Under the pieces are notes generated by a model. It was not told the DNA's origin. It saw only the letters and a list, made by a program, of their open reading frames with translations, and made no database searches. A program made the position numbers and the translations under genes. Below are positions 1-10,254 of a DNA stretch of 64,000 bases, in pieces. The DNA comes from Astragalus membranaceus (Eukaryota; Streptophyta; Magnoliopsida; Fabales; Fabaceae), in assembly GCA_039519185.1 (NCBI GenBank), contig CM076850.1, forward strand, positions 90,440,270-90,504,269, in the 5' to 3' direction. Every line of letters starts with the position of its first letter. Position 1 is the first letter of the stretch.

Positions 1-665
1 CCACTATAACCTACTCTTTTTTTGACTCAGCCACTATACCCTACTTTAAAATATATATATTATAAAAAAAGAACAAATTGTTATGTAGCACCAGAACCAA
101 TTGATTTTAATACCAAAAACAAAATCAATTTACTCATTTAAATGACAGTAGATGACAACATCACACCACTCAATTAGATGACAGCACCACACCACTCCCT
201 CGCTGTCAACTTGTCAACAAAACAGCTCCACCACTCAACCTTACCATTTACTAAGACCGCAAGAACAGTGTCAAAATCTAAATTGGCCGCAGCCCGCAAA
301 CAAGCATTCTGCACATTCAAAATCCCTCTCAAAAGTGACTGCAATACAGCCACAAAGTCACTCACAACACTACCAGATCTGGAATTTCAAGGAGACTCGC
401 ACTGGGAGGCAAGACCGCAAGAGCTGAGCGCATGAGATGAGGTAGGTAGGTTAAAAGAATGGGTTTTTTGTTTTCTTTTGTGAAGAACGGCCTTTCATTG
501 CGGTGGTTGCGGTCATATCGGAGTACTGTCGCGGCCATTTTCGGTGATTTTGCTTCACTCCGCTATAGCGGCCAGTAACGGTAACGGCAGCTGCCGGTAC
601 CGTTTTGTCTCGTTCGTTTTTCATGTCTCGGAACGTTATTTAGAACCTTGCTACTCACTTCTCAC
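1..665. other. AT-rich intergenic DNA, no gene recognised
   Basis: Short open frames on both strands between 174 and 435 overlap each other and show no recognisable domain. A GC-richer patch at about 485-610 with repeated cggcc/ggccg words looks like an old repeat, but I cannot name it. Confidence 0.5.
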
Positions 666-668
666 TTA

Positions 669-1205
669 GACCATTTACAATGGAGATGTTGAATAAATTA
701 TTAAGTAGTTGAAAGGTTGTAATGGAGTGTTGAATGGAGTGTTGAAAGTGAGGTGGATTAATTGGTGTTGAAAAGATTCAACATGTTGAATGAGGAGGGA
801 GTGGGGACCGCGCAAAACACTTGGCGAAATCTGATTGGCTGCTGTGATTTTTGAGATTTTTATCTCATCCTATTTATTTGGGGTCAATTATTTCATAGTA
901 AATCAATTTGGTTTTTTTTTTTTTTCACCAAAATTCATTATTATTTTTTGTCTATAAATAGAGACTTGGTTCATTTGATTTGGACACAGAAAAAAAATCG
1001 ACTTTTTTAAACAAAAACATAAAAGAAAATAAGAATATGAAATAAAAGTGGTGGGGTAGGGTGTTGAATTTTATTAAACAAAACCATTGTAGTGAGTAAA
1101 AGTTGAATGAGTGTTGAATTATTAGGTGGAAGAGAAAGAAGATGATGTGGAGTGTTAAAAAGTAAAAAAAGAGGGTGTTGAATATGTAAACCATTGTACA
1201 TAGTC
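669..1205. mobile_element. Harbinger/Tourist-like MITE
   Basis: The left end reads GACCATTTACAATGG and the right end is an imperfect inverted copy (ccattgtacatagtc). The 3-bp sequence TTA flanks both ends (666-668 and 1206-1208), the target-site duplication expected of PIF/Harbinger elements. The 537-bp interior is AT-rich, non-coding and repeats the word gtgttgaa many times. The imperfect inverted repeats suggest an old copy. Family assignment rests on termini and TSD only. Confidence 0.6.
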
Positions 1206-1208
1206 TTA

Positions 1209-1550
1209 GGAGTATCTATAGAGTGAGATATGCTTATTGGCTAGCTGAGATGGTACAGTATTAAATGCATTTTTATTCCCATCTACTAGTACTTGATGTC
1301 ACCGAAAAAGCATAGTAACTCTATCATTCCCTATAAATGCCTTACAAATCTAGAGTTTTGCTTAGGTTTCAAAATGGGTAGTACTCTATACCTATATCAG
1401 TATCTGATCAAACTGACAAATTTTGCAGCTTTTATTCCATCGCTTTGTCTGTTTTTAGTGCGCTAGCTGTAACTCTCCCCACACTCAACAAGTCACATTG
1501 TAAGTCACGACTCACTTCCTCATATTTTCTATCACCTATCAATATCACGC
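1209..1550. other. Spacer, nothing recognised
   Basis: AT-rich sequence between the MITE and the hAT-like left terminus. The only open frame (1445-1630) is short, unmatched and runs into transposon terminal sequence. Confidence 0.4.
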
Positions 1551-1674
1551 ATTTAATGCAGAGCTGTCAAAACAGCCCCAGCCCACTAGCCCACCCCACT
1601 AGACTAGCTCACCTGGCCCCTGAATTTTAAGCTCCCAATTATATGGACCTTTTTAAACTGCGCCATATTTTAAA

Positions 1675-2920
1675 GGTTATTTTTTTATGTACCCCCATCA
1701 TCTCCCTATTTACCCCCACATAAAAGTGAAACCCGAAAATACCCCTGCCCAATTTTTAATTCGCTCGGATTTACCTCCATTTGAGGTAAATTCGCTTTGT
1801 TATTTTTAAAGTCGGATTTACCTCATATGGGGGTGCCCAATAGGTAAATCCGATTTCAAAAATAACAAAGCGGATTTACCTTAGCTGGAGGTAAATCCGC
1901 TTTGTTATTTTGGAAATCGGATTTACCTAGTGGGTACATAAATCCGATTTCCCTAAAAAAAGAGAAAATCGGATTTATCCCACCTAAGGTAAATCCGATT
2001 TCCCTAAAAAAAGAAAATCGGATTTATCCCACCTAAGGTAAATCCGATTTTGTTATTAAAAAAATTGTTTTTTATTTAATTTTTTAAAAAAGGTTATAAA
2101 ATACTACTAAAAATCCGTTAAACAGCCAAAACTAATCCAAAAATTATGAAAACACCACTAAAAATCTAATAAAACCAAAATAAAGTTATGCAAATTTTTT
2201 CAGATTTTTTGGAGATTATGAAAAATTTAAAAAATTAATAAAAAATAGTAAACGATGGAATTTGGGATTTTGAGGTCCCCAGTCCTGAAAGAAGTCACTT
2301 CTTAAGGAGTATTGATCCTTGATATTTTTCGGATTTAAAGAATGTGGTTTCATTACAATTTGAGTAGGTTGCCCGAAAACTGATTTTTTAACCTAAATTA
2401 TTCTCCCGACGTACAATATCGTCACGTGTTAACGAACTACACACTAAACAGAACCAAAAGACGGTCGAAATTTGTTTTTAAAATTTTAACTGATTTATTT
2501 ATTTATTAATTGGGTTAACAAAGCGGATTTACCCCCACATAAGGTAAATCCGCTTTGGTTATTTTTAAAAGCGGATTTACCTTATATGATGGGGTAGATC
2601 CGCTTTTAAAAATAACAAATCGGATTTACCCCCACTTAAGGTAAATCCGATTTGTTATTTTTAAAAGCGGATCTACCCATCTTAAATAAATCCGATTTAA
2701 ATTTTTAAAAAATTTTAGTGGAAATCGGATTTACCTAAATCCGATTTAAAATTTTTAAAATTTTTAGTGGAAATCGGATTTACCTAAATCCGATTTCCAA
2801 AAAAAAAAAATGAAATCAGGATACGTTCGGGATTTTTAAATTTTGTTAAGGGCAATTGCGTCTTTTCACAGGGTCGGTGGGGGTAGCTGGGAGATGATGG
2901 GGGTACAAAAAAAAAATCCC
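1675..2920. mobile_element. MULE-like foldback element built of palindromic motifs
   Basis: The ends are inverted repeats sharing gtacccccatcatctccc, and a 9-bp direct repeat tattttaaa flanks them (1666-1674 and 2921-2929). A 9-bp duplication is typical of Mutator-like elements. The interior holds two clusters (about 1760-2060 and 2515-2800) of a short motif, aggtaaatccgattt or its reverse complement, repeated roughly twenty times in alternating orientation and separated by linkers such as ttgttattttt. There is no coding capacity. A transcript would fold into multiple hairpins. Superfamily is inferred from TSD length and TIR. Confidence 0.7.
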
Positions 2921-2929
2921 TATTTTAAA

Positions 2930-4350
2930 ACTTATTGTGGGTTTGGGCCAGAGTTGTGTGGGTGAGTCCACTAACCCACTTACGGTAGATACCACTGATT
3001 CCGTGACCAAACTTTTCGTTCTCCCGATTCAGGAATCCATCCCCTTTTCAAAACCCTAATTTTTTTCCTGAAATTTGTTCGACAGAAGCGGCGTGATTCT
3101 TCAATAGATGCGATCTTCGTCTCAATTTGATTCATCTCTGTTTCACGATCTTCGTCTCCGTGTCTCTGTTTCGTGATTCTTTCGTGTTCGCGATTCTTCT
3201 CTTTTTTGATTCTTCAAACACGATTCGTCTCTCTCAAATGATAATGTTTTTTCTTCTCTCATCTCTCTCTTTCCCTGCCTATGCTTTATTCATCGTTATT
3301 CTATTTATTTATTTTTCTGGGGTATTTTTTCTGGGTTTTTGAGCTAGTTGTTTTACTTCATTTGGATGGTTGATTTGATGCAGATTTATTTTGAAGTTAT
3401 TTATTGTTGAACTTCGAAGTTAGAAGGAAAGAAGAAGCTTCACGAGGTCATTTATATTTCCTGAGATTTACATTTGAAGTTTGGATTTGAGTTTATTTGT
3501 TTTCTGTCTTATATGAAATGGGGTTTTTATGTTTAATATCTCTGTATTTTCATAATGGTAGCTGTATGTTCAAGTCTTGCTCTAACTAGTTTTGTTGTGT
3601 GTATAGTTTATTTTTGGAGTTAAGTCTTTTGCTTCTATTATGCTTCAATGCTATTAGAGCAATGTTAAAGTAAACTTTCTCTTTTAGGTGTTGTTTAATT
3701 GCTGATCCAAAAAGCCATTTGGTATTGCAAGCTGTATCATGTATTATGAATTTAATAAAAGATTGCAGTCTTGAATTTTTTGTCAAATATAACTGCTAGC
3801 TGCTCTAACTATAGTTTTTGTTCAATGAATAATCAAAATTTGGTCTTATTTTGACCGTTCAATGGATATAATTTCCTTTGTTGGATTGGAAGGAGTTAAG
3901 TCCTTTTGCTTCTATTATACTTCAAATATGTACTGCAATGATTACTTTGGAGGATAATATTTCATTAAAAATTGTATCAACTATCAAGTAAAATTTCCTC
4001 AATTATCTGCCACAGATGCATCAAAGTTCTTTCTCATCCAAATCACCTTCAAAGGCACTAAGGAGTGAAGAGTGCTATTTCCATTAAGATCTTTGGAAAT
4101 GCTTCCATTTGAAAATTTTGACTTCTCTACAAGCTCCATCTTATAATCACTATCTATATCTTATCAAGAAATTCCTTGGAAGTGCTATTTCATTTTCAGT
4201 TTGCTTTTCTATACTTCTGTGCTTCTTTGTGCCCTGTTTCTTATGTTTTAGTTTGCCTTGCTTTTTTTATGCTTTTCTGTTACTTAACATCTGCTTTTAC
4301 TTAACTCAGTTTACTTAATACATGTTAGGTATATCTCCTCCCTTTATATT
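2930..4350 (+). other. Non-coding hAT interior, possible leader
   Basis: AT-rich with pyrimidine stretches. The part from about 3000 to 3130 (tcaaaaccctaattttt, then repeated gattcttc/gatcttcgtc words) resembles a plant 5' leader. No frame shows a known domain. It precedes the transposase remnant and may be its 5' UTR and intron; this is inference. Confidence 0.3.
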
Positions 4351-4355
4351 CTGCT

Positions 4356-4818
4356 ATGGAGTTTAAGACTATGAATGTAGATGAAAAAGTTGTCTCAAAA
4401 ACTCCTTTTGCAGAAGTTGGAGGTGGCGAGACTCCTAGGAAATTAACGTCGGAAGTGTGGAAGCATTTTACCAAAATTGGTAAATATGAGAAGGGGTATG
4501 AAAAGGCTGTGTGTAATTAGTTACTGTAGTCATAATTATAGAGTCGGTAGAAACCCAATTATTGGTGGACGTGTTCTTACCAAATATAGAAGCTCTATAC
4601 TTCCGGAACACATCCAAATGCTAATTTGCACTAGGAATTGGTTGTACGGATATATCGAAAATCCTAGCGGTAATACTTTGTCTTCTAAATTTATTTTGCA
4701 TAGTTATATGAAGATTGGTTTTGTAATTGTATTTCAATTGTTTGCATTTGTAGATGAAGATATGTGTGGAAAAGAGGAGTCTGATGTGCACTATGAAGAC
4801 GTTGATTTGCTCTAAGAG
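4356..4818 (+). pseudogene. hAT transposase remnant: BED finger joined to dimerisation tail
   Basis: The frame opening at ATG 4356 encodes the start of a BED-type zinc finger (SEVWKHFTKI, then KAVCN) and stops at TAG 4518. In another frame the sequence continues as YCSHNYRVG, so a small frameshift interrupts the finger. It is followed directly by GGRVLTKYRSSILPEH and LICTRNWLYG, the conserved C-terminal dimerisation region of Ac-like hAT transposases. The several hundred residues that should lie between, including the catalytic core, are missing, so the product cannot transpose. A full hAT transposase is about 600-800 residues; about 150 remain. Assignment to hAT is firm. Confidence 0.75.
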
Positions 4819-5184
4819 ATTGGTTTTGTAATTGTATTTCAATTGTTTGCATTTCTAATAAATTGGAATTGACATATTGTTGATGTACAAGTGATTACTT
4901 TTCTTGATTAATGTTTCATGGGTGTTACATTTTTTTGTAAAATAGCAGAAATTCAGGGCCCATGGGCTGGCCCAAGCCCATGTGGGCTTAGTGGGTTTGG
5001 GGCTTTTGTGGGCCTTTAAATAGTGATCTTTTTGGCCCATGGGTCACATGGGCTTGGACTTGACTGGCCCACGTGGGCCAAACTGTTGGCGTTTGCTTTT
5101 CCCACACCCCCTCCTACTCGAAACACACCCCATAAGGGTGTGAAATGACCAAAAGGCCAGGCCAAACCTCTTTTTTTTCACGAA

Positions 5185-5360
5185 TTTTCACCTGTTCGAA
5201 CACGGGCCTTCGAACAGGTTCGCACGAGGCCATTCGCGTGTGTTAAATATGGGGACACACCCTCTTGGGTGTTTTTCACCTGTTCGAATGGGGTCATGCG
5301 AACAGGTTCGAATGTGGTTATGCGAATATGTTCGCATGAGGATGTTCGAACCAGTGTTGC
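5185..5360. repeat. Left subterminal repeats of the PMD MULE
   Basis: About ten copies of short palindrome-like words based on gttcgaac and gttcgcatgag, often forming local inverted pairs (cctgttcgaa and ttcgaacagg). The same words recur near the opposite end at 7470-7660. Confidence 0.6.
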
Positions 5361-5552
5361 AGAGCGACAGATATTGGACGTCTCAGATTCCACCGACAGT
5401 TTTGATCAATGGCTTACAATCAGTCAAATGTGTGTCAGATAAAGGAGTGGATGTCAATCCCTTTGGAAAATGTGTCTGAACGGATAGAATTTAAACGGCT
5501 CAGATTTGTGATCTAAAAATGAAATCAACGACTGACATTTCACCATGCCTAT

Positions 5553-5559
5553 TATAAAA
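5553..5559 (+). promoter_or_regulatory. TATA box of the 141-codon ORF
   Basis: TATAAAA lies 94 bp upstream of the ATG at 5653, followed by a pyrimidine-rich leader (ccttcttcaccaaaccctaa), a typical plant class II promoter arrangement. A start of transcription near 5580-5590 is inferred. Confidence 0.45.
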
Positions 5560-5652
5560 GGGGGTTCACATCCTCAGACCTTCTTCACCAAACCCTAATC
5601 TGCTTCTTCACCAAAACCTACTCTCCCTCTTGACAGCTACAACCAAGCTGAA

Positions 5653-6078
5653 ATGGAATGGCAATTGTGCTCAACCCAGTACTCATCCACCAAATTCCTA
5701 ACGGCCCTTCATCACCATGAGACTGTCACCACCGACGAACATGGTGTTGTGTTTCGTTGTCCTAACCATGTATTCTGCAGGATGAGTAAGGACATCACCT
5801 TCGCCCAACTGAAGGAAAAGGCTGAGAGGAAGATTCGTCCAGAGGGAGCGTGGCGTAAAGACGTGGCGCGTATACGTTACCGAAAGTACAACCGTCTTGA
5901 TTACGGGACTGGCTATTTTACAGTTATGGAGATCCGCAACGATGACGACGTTGGGACCATGATGGAATATCATGCTACACTTCCGATGGGGCGACAAGTC
6001 TTAGAGTTGTACGTGGACACAATACGCACTCCAGAAGAGATCATTTATCTTCTGGAACAGGGACTACCGAAACACTAG
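5653..6078 (+). CDS. MULE-associated protein with PB1-like N-terminal domain
   Basis: A 141-residue frame with its own TATA box and leader. Residues 30-125 (RCPNHVFCRMSKDITFAQLK, then YRKYNRLDYGTGYF, NDDDVGTMMEYH and LELYVDT) resemble the PB1-like N-terminal module found ahead of MULE transposases in plants. That module usually leads into a MuDR DNA-binding domain and transposase; here it ends after EQGLPKH with a stop, so this is a stand-alone or truncated version. The gene converges on the PMD gene on the opposite strand, with about 200 bp between stop codons. Function is unknown. Codons are open throughout, so expression is possible. Host-gene origin is unlikely given the element termini. 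Confidence 0.55.
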   Translation: MEWQLCSTQYSSTKFLTALHHHETVTTDEHGVVFRCPNHVFCRMSKDITFAQLKEKAERKIRPEGAWRKDVARIRYRKYNRLDYGTGYFTVMEIRNDDDVGTMMEYHATLPMGRQVLELYVDTIRTPEEIIYLLEQGLPKH

Positions 6079-6284
6079 TTTCTTAGTTAGTTGTTTGCTT
6101 ATGTTGGTTTTATGTCTTTCGTATTTCATGTCTTTCGTATTTCATGTATGGTTATGGTTTGTAATAAAAAGGCAATAAATTTGCGCCAAATTAAGTAGAT
6201 GACATCAGAAAAATACTTAATAATATCAAAAGTAGTTAAATTATACAAAAGTTCCAAACAAATATCCCACCCTAAGACATCATC

Positions 6285-7403
6285 CTATTGGGTGTTGCGC
6301 CCCCTCCTCTGATACACATTGACGATCCTCCTCCTAAGCCTACGGAAGGGGTTGAGCAACCTCTTGATGCGCTGAAAGACGCTCCTGGTTGGCTCTGGGA
6401 CATTATCATTCATGGTCTCATCCATCTCATCCACCATATCCAGGAGCTCTGGCAGCATCTGTCAAACAAATAACATAACATTATTTAAATAAGTAGAAGA
6501 AACTTATTACTGTAATTAACATAAAAAACACGTACCACACTGACATCCGGCTCATCCACAAGCTCTACATAATTTTCAGGGAAGGCAAAGGGATGTGAGA
6601 CCCTAGAAAACCATGGAAAGTAGCCCGGCACCGTGTTTGAGGAGTACGGCACACAGGGAGGCCCCCGCGCCACCAAGTGGTCCTGGAACTGTGTCCACCT
6701 CTCATCACACTCCGTGAGAGTACAGACGGCCCGATTTGCAGGTCTGGGCTCCTCCGGGATGTGCTGTACCTGGCCAAACTGTCTGACCACTCTATTCAGC
6801 AGCCCCTTGTGAGTGAGGGGAAAACCAAGTCCTATGAGAGGGAACAACCCCGATAGGATAAGAGTCTCCCTGATCCTAGCATGGACCACAAGGTTAACCG
6901 GTCCATGTGGAATCGTAGTTATGTCCGGCCGAACCTGCATTGACAAATGACACCGACACAATAAGCCAATATGTTCAACAAAATAAGAAACAAAATTGAC
7001 AACACGCTATTATATAACAATAACTTACCCGGCCAGCATAGAACTCAGTCAAAATATGAGACCCGTATGTGGGCAAGACAGAACCATCAACAGGTCCACC
7101 AGGGAATGGGAATGTAGCCCTAGGAGCAGCAGCAGGCTCCTGAGGCTCAACATCCTCCTCATGTTGAGCACCTCCCTCCTCATGTGCATGACCAGAAGGG
7201 TCGGCCAGCTCATATGCCGGAAATTGAGCATCACGCTCAACATCCCGGCCAATATCATCAACCTCCGGTGGGGGAGGAGGGACGTCCCTACGCCTACCCC
7301 TCCGGGAAGGTTCAGCTCCATCTTGCCTCCGTTTGCGTTCGGAAGCCGTCGGGGGTGGCCTACGCTCCGGCTGTTGCGAACTACCGCCACGATGCCTCAC
7401 CAT
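6285..7403 (-). CDS. Plant mobile domain (MAIN-like) protein, three exons, core deleted
   Basis: Three exons on the minus strand with canonical GT-AG borders all join in phase 0: 7403-7029, 6934-6536 and 6458-6285 (stop TAG), giving 315 residues. Exon 1 starts MVRHRGG and is a basic, proline-rich, then acidic low-complexity leader ending near GGPVDGSVLPTYGSH. Exon 2 starts with a piece like the beginning of a PMD (ARIRETLILSGLFPLI) and passes into the tail region (ECDERWTQFQDHLV, then PWFSRVSHPF) typical of proteins annotated as MAIN-like or phosphatase 7 long form homologue in legumes. Exon 3 encodes a basic tail (RRLRRRIVNVYQRR). The central PMD core of a few hundred residues is absent, so full function is doubtful. 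PMDs occur both in host genes and in MULE and gypsy elements; the flanking inverted repeats favour a transposon-borne copy. No splice site or frame is broken. Confidence 0.65.
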
Positions 7404-7469
7404 ATCTGAAACAACAACCATTAAACCAATTAAGCAACATAACCAGCAATACAACAGGAACAATACTGT

Positions 7470-7660
7470 CACACCTGTTCGAACAGCATCATTCGCACCT
7501 GTTCGAACAGAAGCATTCGCACGTGTTCGAACAGAAGCATTCGCACGTGTTCGAACAACCCCATTCGAACGGGTGTTCGCATGGCCTCATTCGAACTGTG
7601 TTCGCATGACCTCATTCGAACGCCTTCGTTTTCACGTGTTCGCATGACCTCATGCGAACA
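7470..7660. repeat. Right subterminal repeats of the PMD MULE
   Basis: Tandem and inverted copies of ttcgaacagaagcattcgca-like words, mirroring those at 5185-5360. They lie just upstream of the PMD gene and so could also act as its promoter region; that is inference. Confidence 0.6.
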
Positions 7661-8109
7661 CAGCAGATGCACAGAAAAAAAAAACTTAAATGTACAGAAG
7701 GGAGAGAGGGTTACCTGAATGAAAATGGAACGATTAGAGAGAGTGAGAGGACGCGAACAAAACCCAGGTGGTCTTGAGGGTGTTTGTGGAGAAGATTGAG
7801 TGGGAGATTGGGTGAGATTGAGTGAGTTGTGAGAAGTTGAGTGAGAGGGGGAGAGGAGAGTTAGGGTTCGAATGAGGGGTGTGAGGGAGAGTGAAAGGGA
7901 AAATGAGAGGAGTGAGGGGTGTGAGGGTGTTGTGTTTTTTTTTTTTAAGTTGAGGGTATTTTAGGGTTTTTAGAAGTTAGGGGGTGTGAAAGAGTAGGAG
8001 GGGGTGTGGGGAAAGTAAAACCCCTAATTTAATGCATGGGTTGGGTGGCCATCTGAAAGGGCAAAACTCTCTACTAGTACTTGGAGTAGCATTGTAAACT
8101 GCGCACACA

Positions 8110-8430
8110 TATTTTCACCACTTTCCTTTGTTTGGATGATGCATGAAAATATGAAAATGAAAGGAAAGAAACTTTTTTATATGGAGCCCATCAAAACCTT
8201 TCCTCCCTTTAGTGGAGAGAAACCTCATTTTCCAAGATTTTTCTTCTTCTTTATTCCACGAATGCCCCCTCACACTCTCCACCCTCTTATTGTTAAACAT
8301 ACACTTTTCTTTCCTTTCACTTTCCATTCTACTTTTCATCCGACCAAACAAATTATCTCACTTTCTATTCACATTTTTTTTAACATTCTTTCCTTCTGCT
8401 TTATTTCCTTCCACTATCCAAACATAGCAC
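8110..8430. repeat. Possible MITE with tgtttggat inverted ends
   Basis: tgtttggat near 8128 and atccaaaca near 8417 form imperfect inverted ends, each followed inward by related gaaagga-rich sequence. No clear target duplication was found. The short frames inside (8136-8447) are unmatched. Confidence 0.3.
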
Positions 8431-8559
8431 TAATTTCGAGTGCTTAAATTGCACAACCATAGGAAATTCCATTTGTATCAGTTGAGTCCGATTTTAATGT
8501 ATTTACAGAGTTTAGATCCTCTCCATTTCTTCTCTCCGTTTATTCCCTCAATTACTGTT

Positions 8560-8880
8560 TACACTATAATTTTAGGGTGTTTAAAGTATATAAAAGATAG
8601 GCTAAATAACACTTTTGGTCTTTTATCTTTGCTCTAAGTTTCATTTTGGTCCTTTTTTTTGGTCCGTTTTAGTCCCTCATCTCATTTTCATTTCATTTTG
8701 GTCCCTACCGTTAGTTTTTGTTAACAGACGCCACACTGGAAGTTAACTCCTGACGTGGCATCTTAAGTATCACTGCTAACTTGGAATTCTTTAAATGATG
8801 TGGCATATAAGGGACCAAAATGAAACTTAAATAAAACATGATGGACCAAATTGACAAAATTAACAAATCTGGAAAAACAC
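8560..8880. repeat. Dispersed non-coding repeat (ttttggtcc type)
   Basis: Contains facing copies of cattttggtccc and gggaccaaaatg with tgacgtggca in the middle. This sequence type is scattered widely in plant genomes, but I cannot name its family or define exact ends. Confidence 0.35.
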
Positions 8881-8884
8881 CTCA

Positions 8885-10254
8885 ATCTTCATTTTCATCT
8901 TTATTTTGAGGCACAAATTTTGCATATTTGAATAGTTGGATTTTTTCACAAACACTAAAGCATCAAAAAACATACTATTGCGATCACTAAAGCATCCAAA
9001 AACACACTACATGAGAAAATATTGTTTAAATTGAAGGTAAGTATGAATTAAAAAAATATGTAATAAAAAAAGGCGATTGCAAACTTAAAAACTAAAATAG
9101 AGTGTGTACATATTTGTCACGAAATTATTATTTTTTCACCAAATTAGTTATTGAGGAATGAACTCTGAGTATTTGAATGCTTAAATTTTTTTTCGAACAC
9201 TAAAGTACCACAGAACATGCTACTTAGCATCACACTTTACGTATTTTGTCACGAAATTATATATATTTTTTTCACCAAATCGGTTATTGAGACACAAAAT
9301 TTGCATATTTAAATAGTTGAATTTTTTTACGAACACCAAAGCATCAAAAAACACTACTTAGCATCGTACTTTACACATTTTGATTTGAAATGACTTTTTT
9401 CACCAAACTGATCACTGAGGAACAAACTCTGCGTATTCGAATAGTTAAAATAAATTCGATATTGAGGAATGAACTTTGAGTATTTGAATGGTTAAAATTT
9501 TTTTCGAACACTAAATTAAAGTATCTCAATGCTTAGCATCAGACTTTATGTATTTTGTCACGAAATTATATTTTTTTCACCAAACCGGTTTTTGAGTCAC
9601 AAATTTTGCATATTTGAAAACTTAGATTTTTTTTTTGCGAACACTAAAGCATTAAAAAACATACTATTGCGATCACTAAAGCATCCAAAAACACACTACT
9701 TAGCATCGTACTTTACATAAATACGTTATGAAATTTTTTCTTCACCAACCGAGTTATTGAGGAACAAACTTCGGCTATTTGAATAGTTAATTTTTTTCTG
9801 ACTACTTAAGTACCCTCAAAATACACTATTTTGCATTGCACTTTACGAAAATTACTATTTCCTTTCAACAAACATTACGTATATGAACAACTAATTTCTT
9901 TTCAGACTCTAAAATAGCTCAAAACACACTGGCTAACATCACACTTTACATAATTTATCCCGAAATTAATTCCTATTTGTCACCAATCTGACTATCGAGG
10001 AATAAACTTCACGTATTTGTAGATCCTATTTTTTCCCTAAATTTCAGTGTACTTTTAAATATAAAATTAAAAAAAAAAGATAAAGAAAAAAATGAGGGGA
10101 GAGGGGTGGGGGGGGGGGGTGGAGGGAGGTGGAGAGGGGATATGAAAAAAAAAAATAGAGGGGGGTAGGGGGCTTGGCACCAAAATGGGAGCCGTAGACT
10201 CCCCAAGGTATTTGAACAGTTAATTTTTTTTGACTACTTAAGTACCACAAAATA
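8885..10254. repeat. Degenerate tandem array, ~130-180 bp units
   Basis: Recurring landmarks, tttttcaccaaa followed by gttattgagg, then a tatttgaatagtt word and ttttcgaacactaaagca, appear near 9136, 9273, 9398, 9576, 9743 and 9980 in the same order and orientation. Spacing is irregular (about 125-240 bp), so units are decayed. The array continues into the 621-bp monomers to the right, which contain related words. No coding potential. Confidence 0.55.

Larger units (their letters stand above)
1559..5086 (+). mobile_element. Decayed Ac-type hAT transposon, split by a MULE
   Basis: The left end begins CAGAGCTGTCAAAACAGCCC, the CAGRG-type terminus of Ac-like hAT elements, followed by the G/C-rich subterminal words (gcccactagcccacccc) usual in that superfamily. 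Deleted hAT transposase coding sequence lies at 4356-4818. The distal part (4948-5080) is again dense in gggcc/ggccc subterminal words on both strands. The matching right terminus is not clean: the sequence stops resembling hAT near 5080, where the next element begins. The 1,246-bp foldback element at 1675-2920 is inserted near the left end. Whether 2930-4350 is all hAT leader and intron sequence is inference. Confidence 0.5.
5087..8024. mobile_element. MULE-like element carrying PMD gene and a second ORF
   Basis: The two ends are inverted repeats of about 30 bp sharing cccacaccccctcctactc (5101 onward; inverted copy ending about 8012), extended outward by similar gtttgcttt/gttttacttt sequence. 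Inside are two genes of kinds commonly carried by plant MULEs: a 141-codon ORF on + and a spliced plant-mobile-domain gene on -. Both subterminal regions (5185-5360 and 7470-7660) contain clustered ttcgaacaggttcgcat-type words. No transposase catalytic domain is visible, so the element is non-autonomous. No clean 9-bp target duplication is found. Confidence 0.6.

Noticed and set aside
174..435. Overlapping 63- and 85-codon ORFs on opposite strands
   Set aside because: No motif, no promoter or splice context; likely chance.
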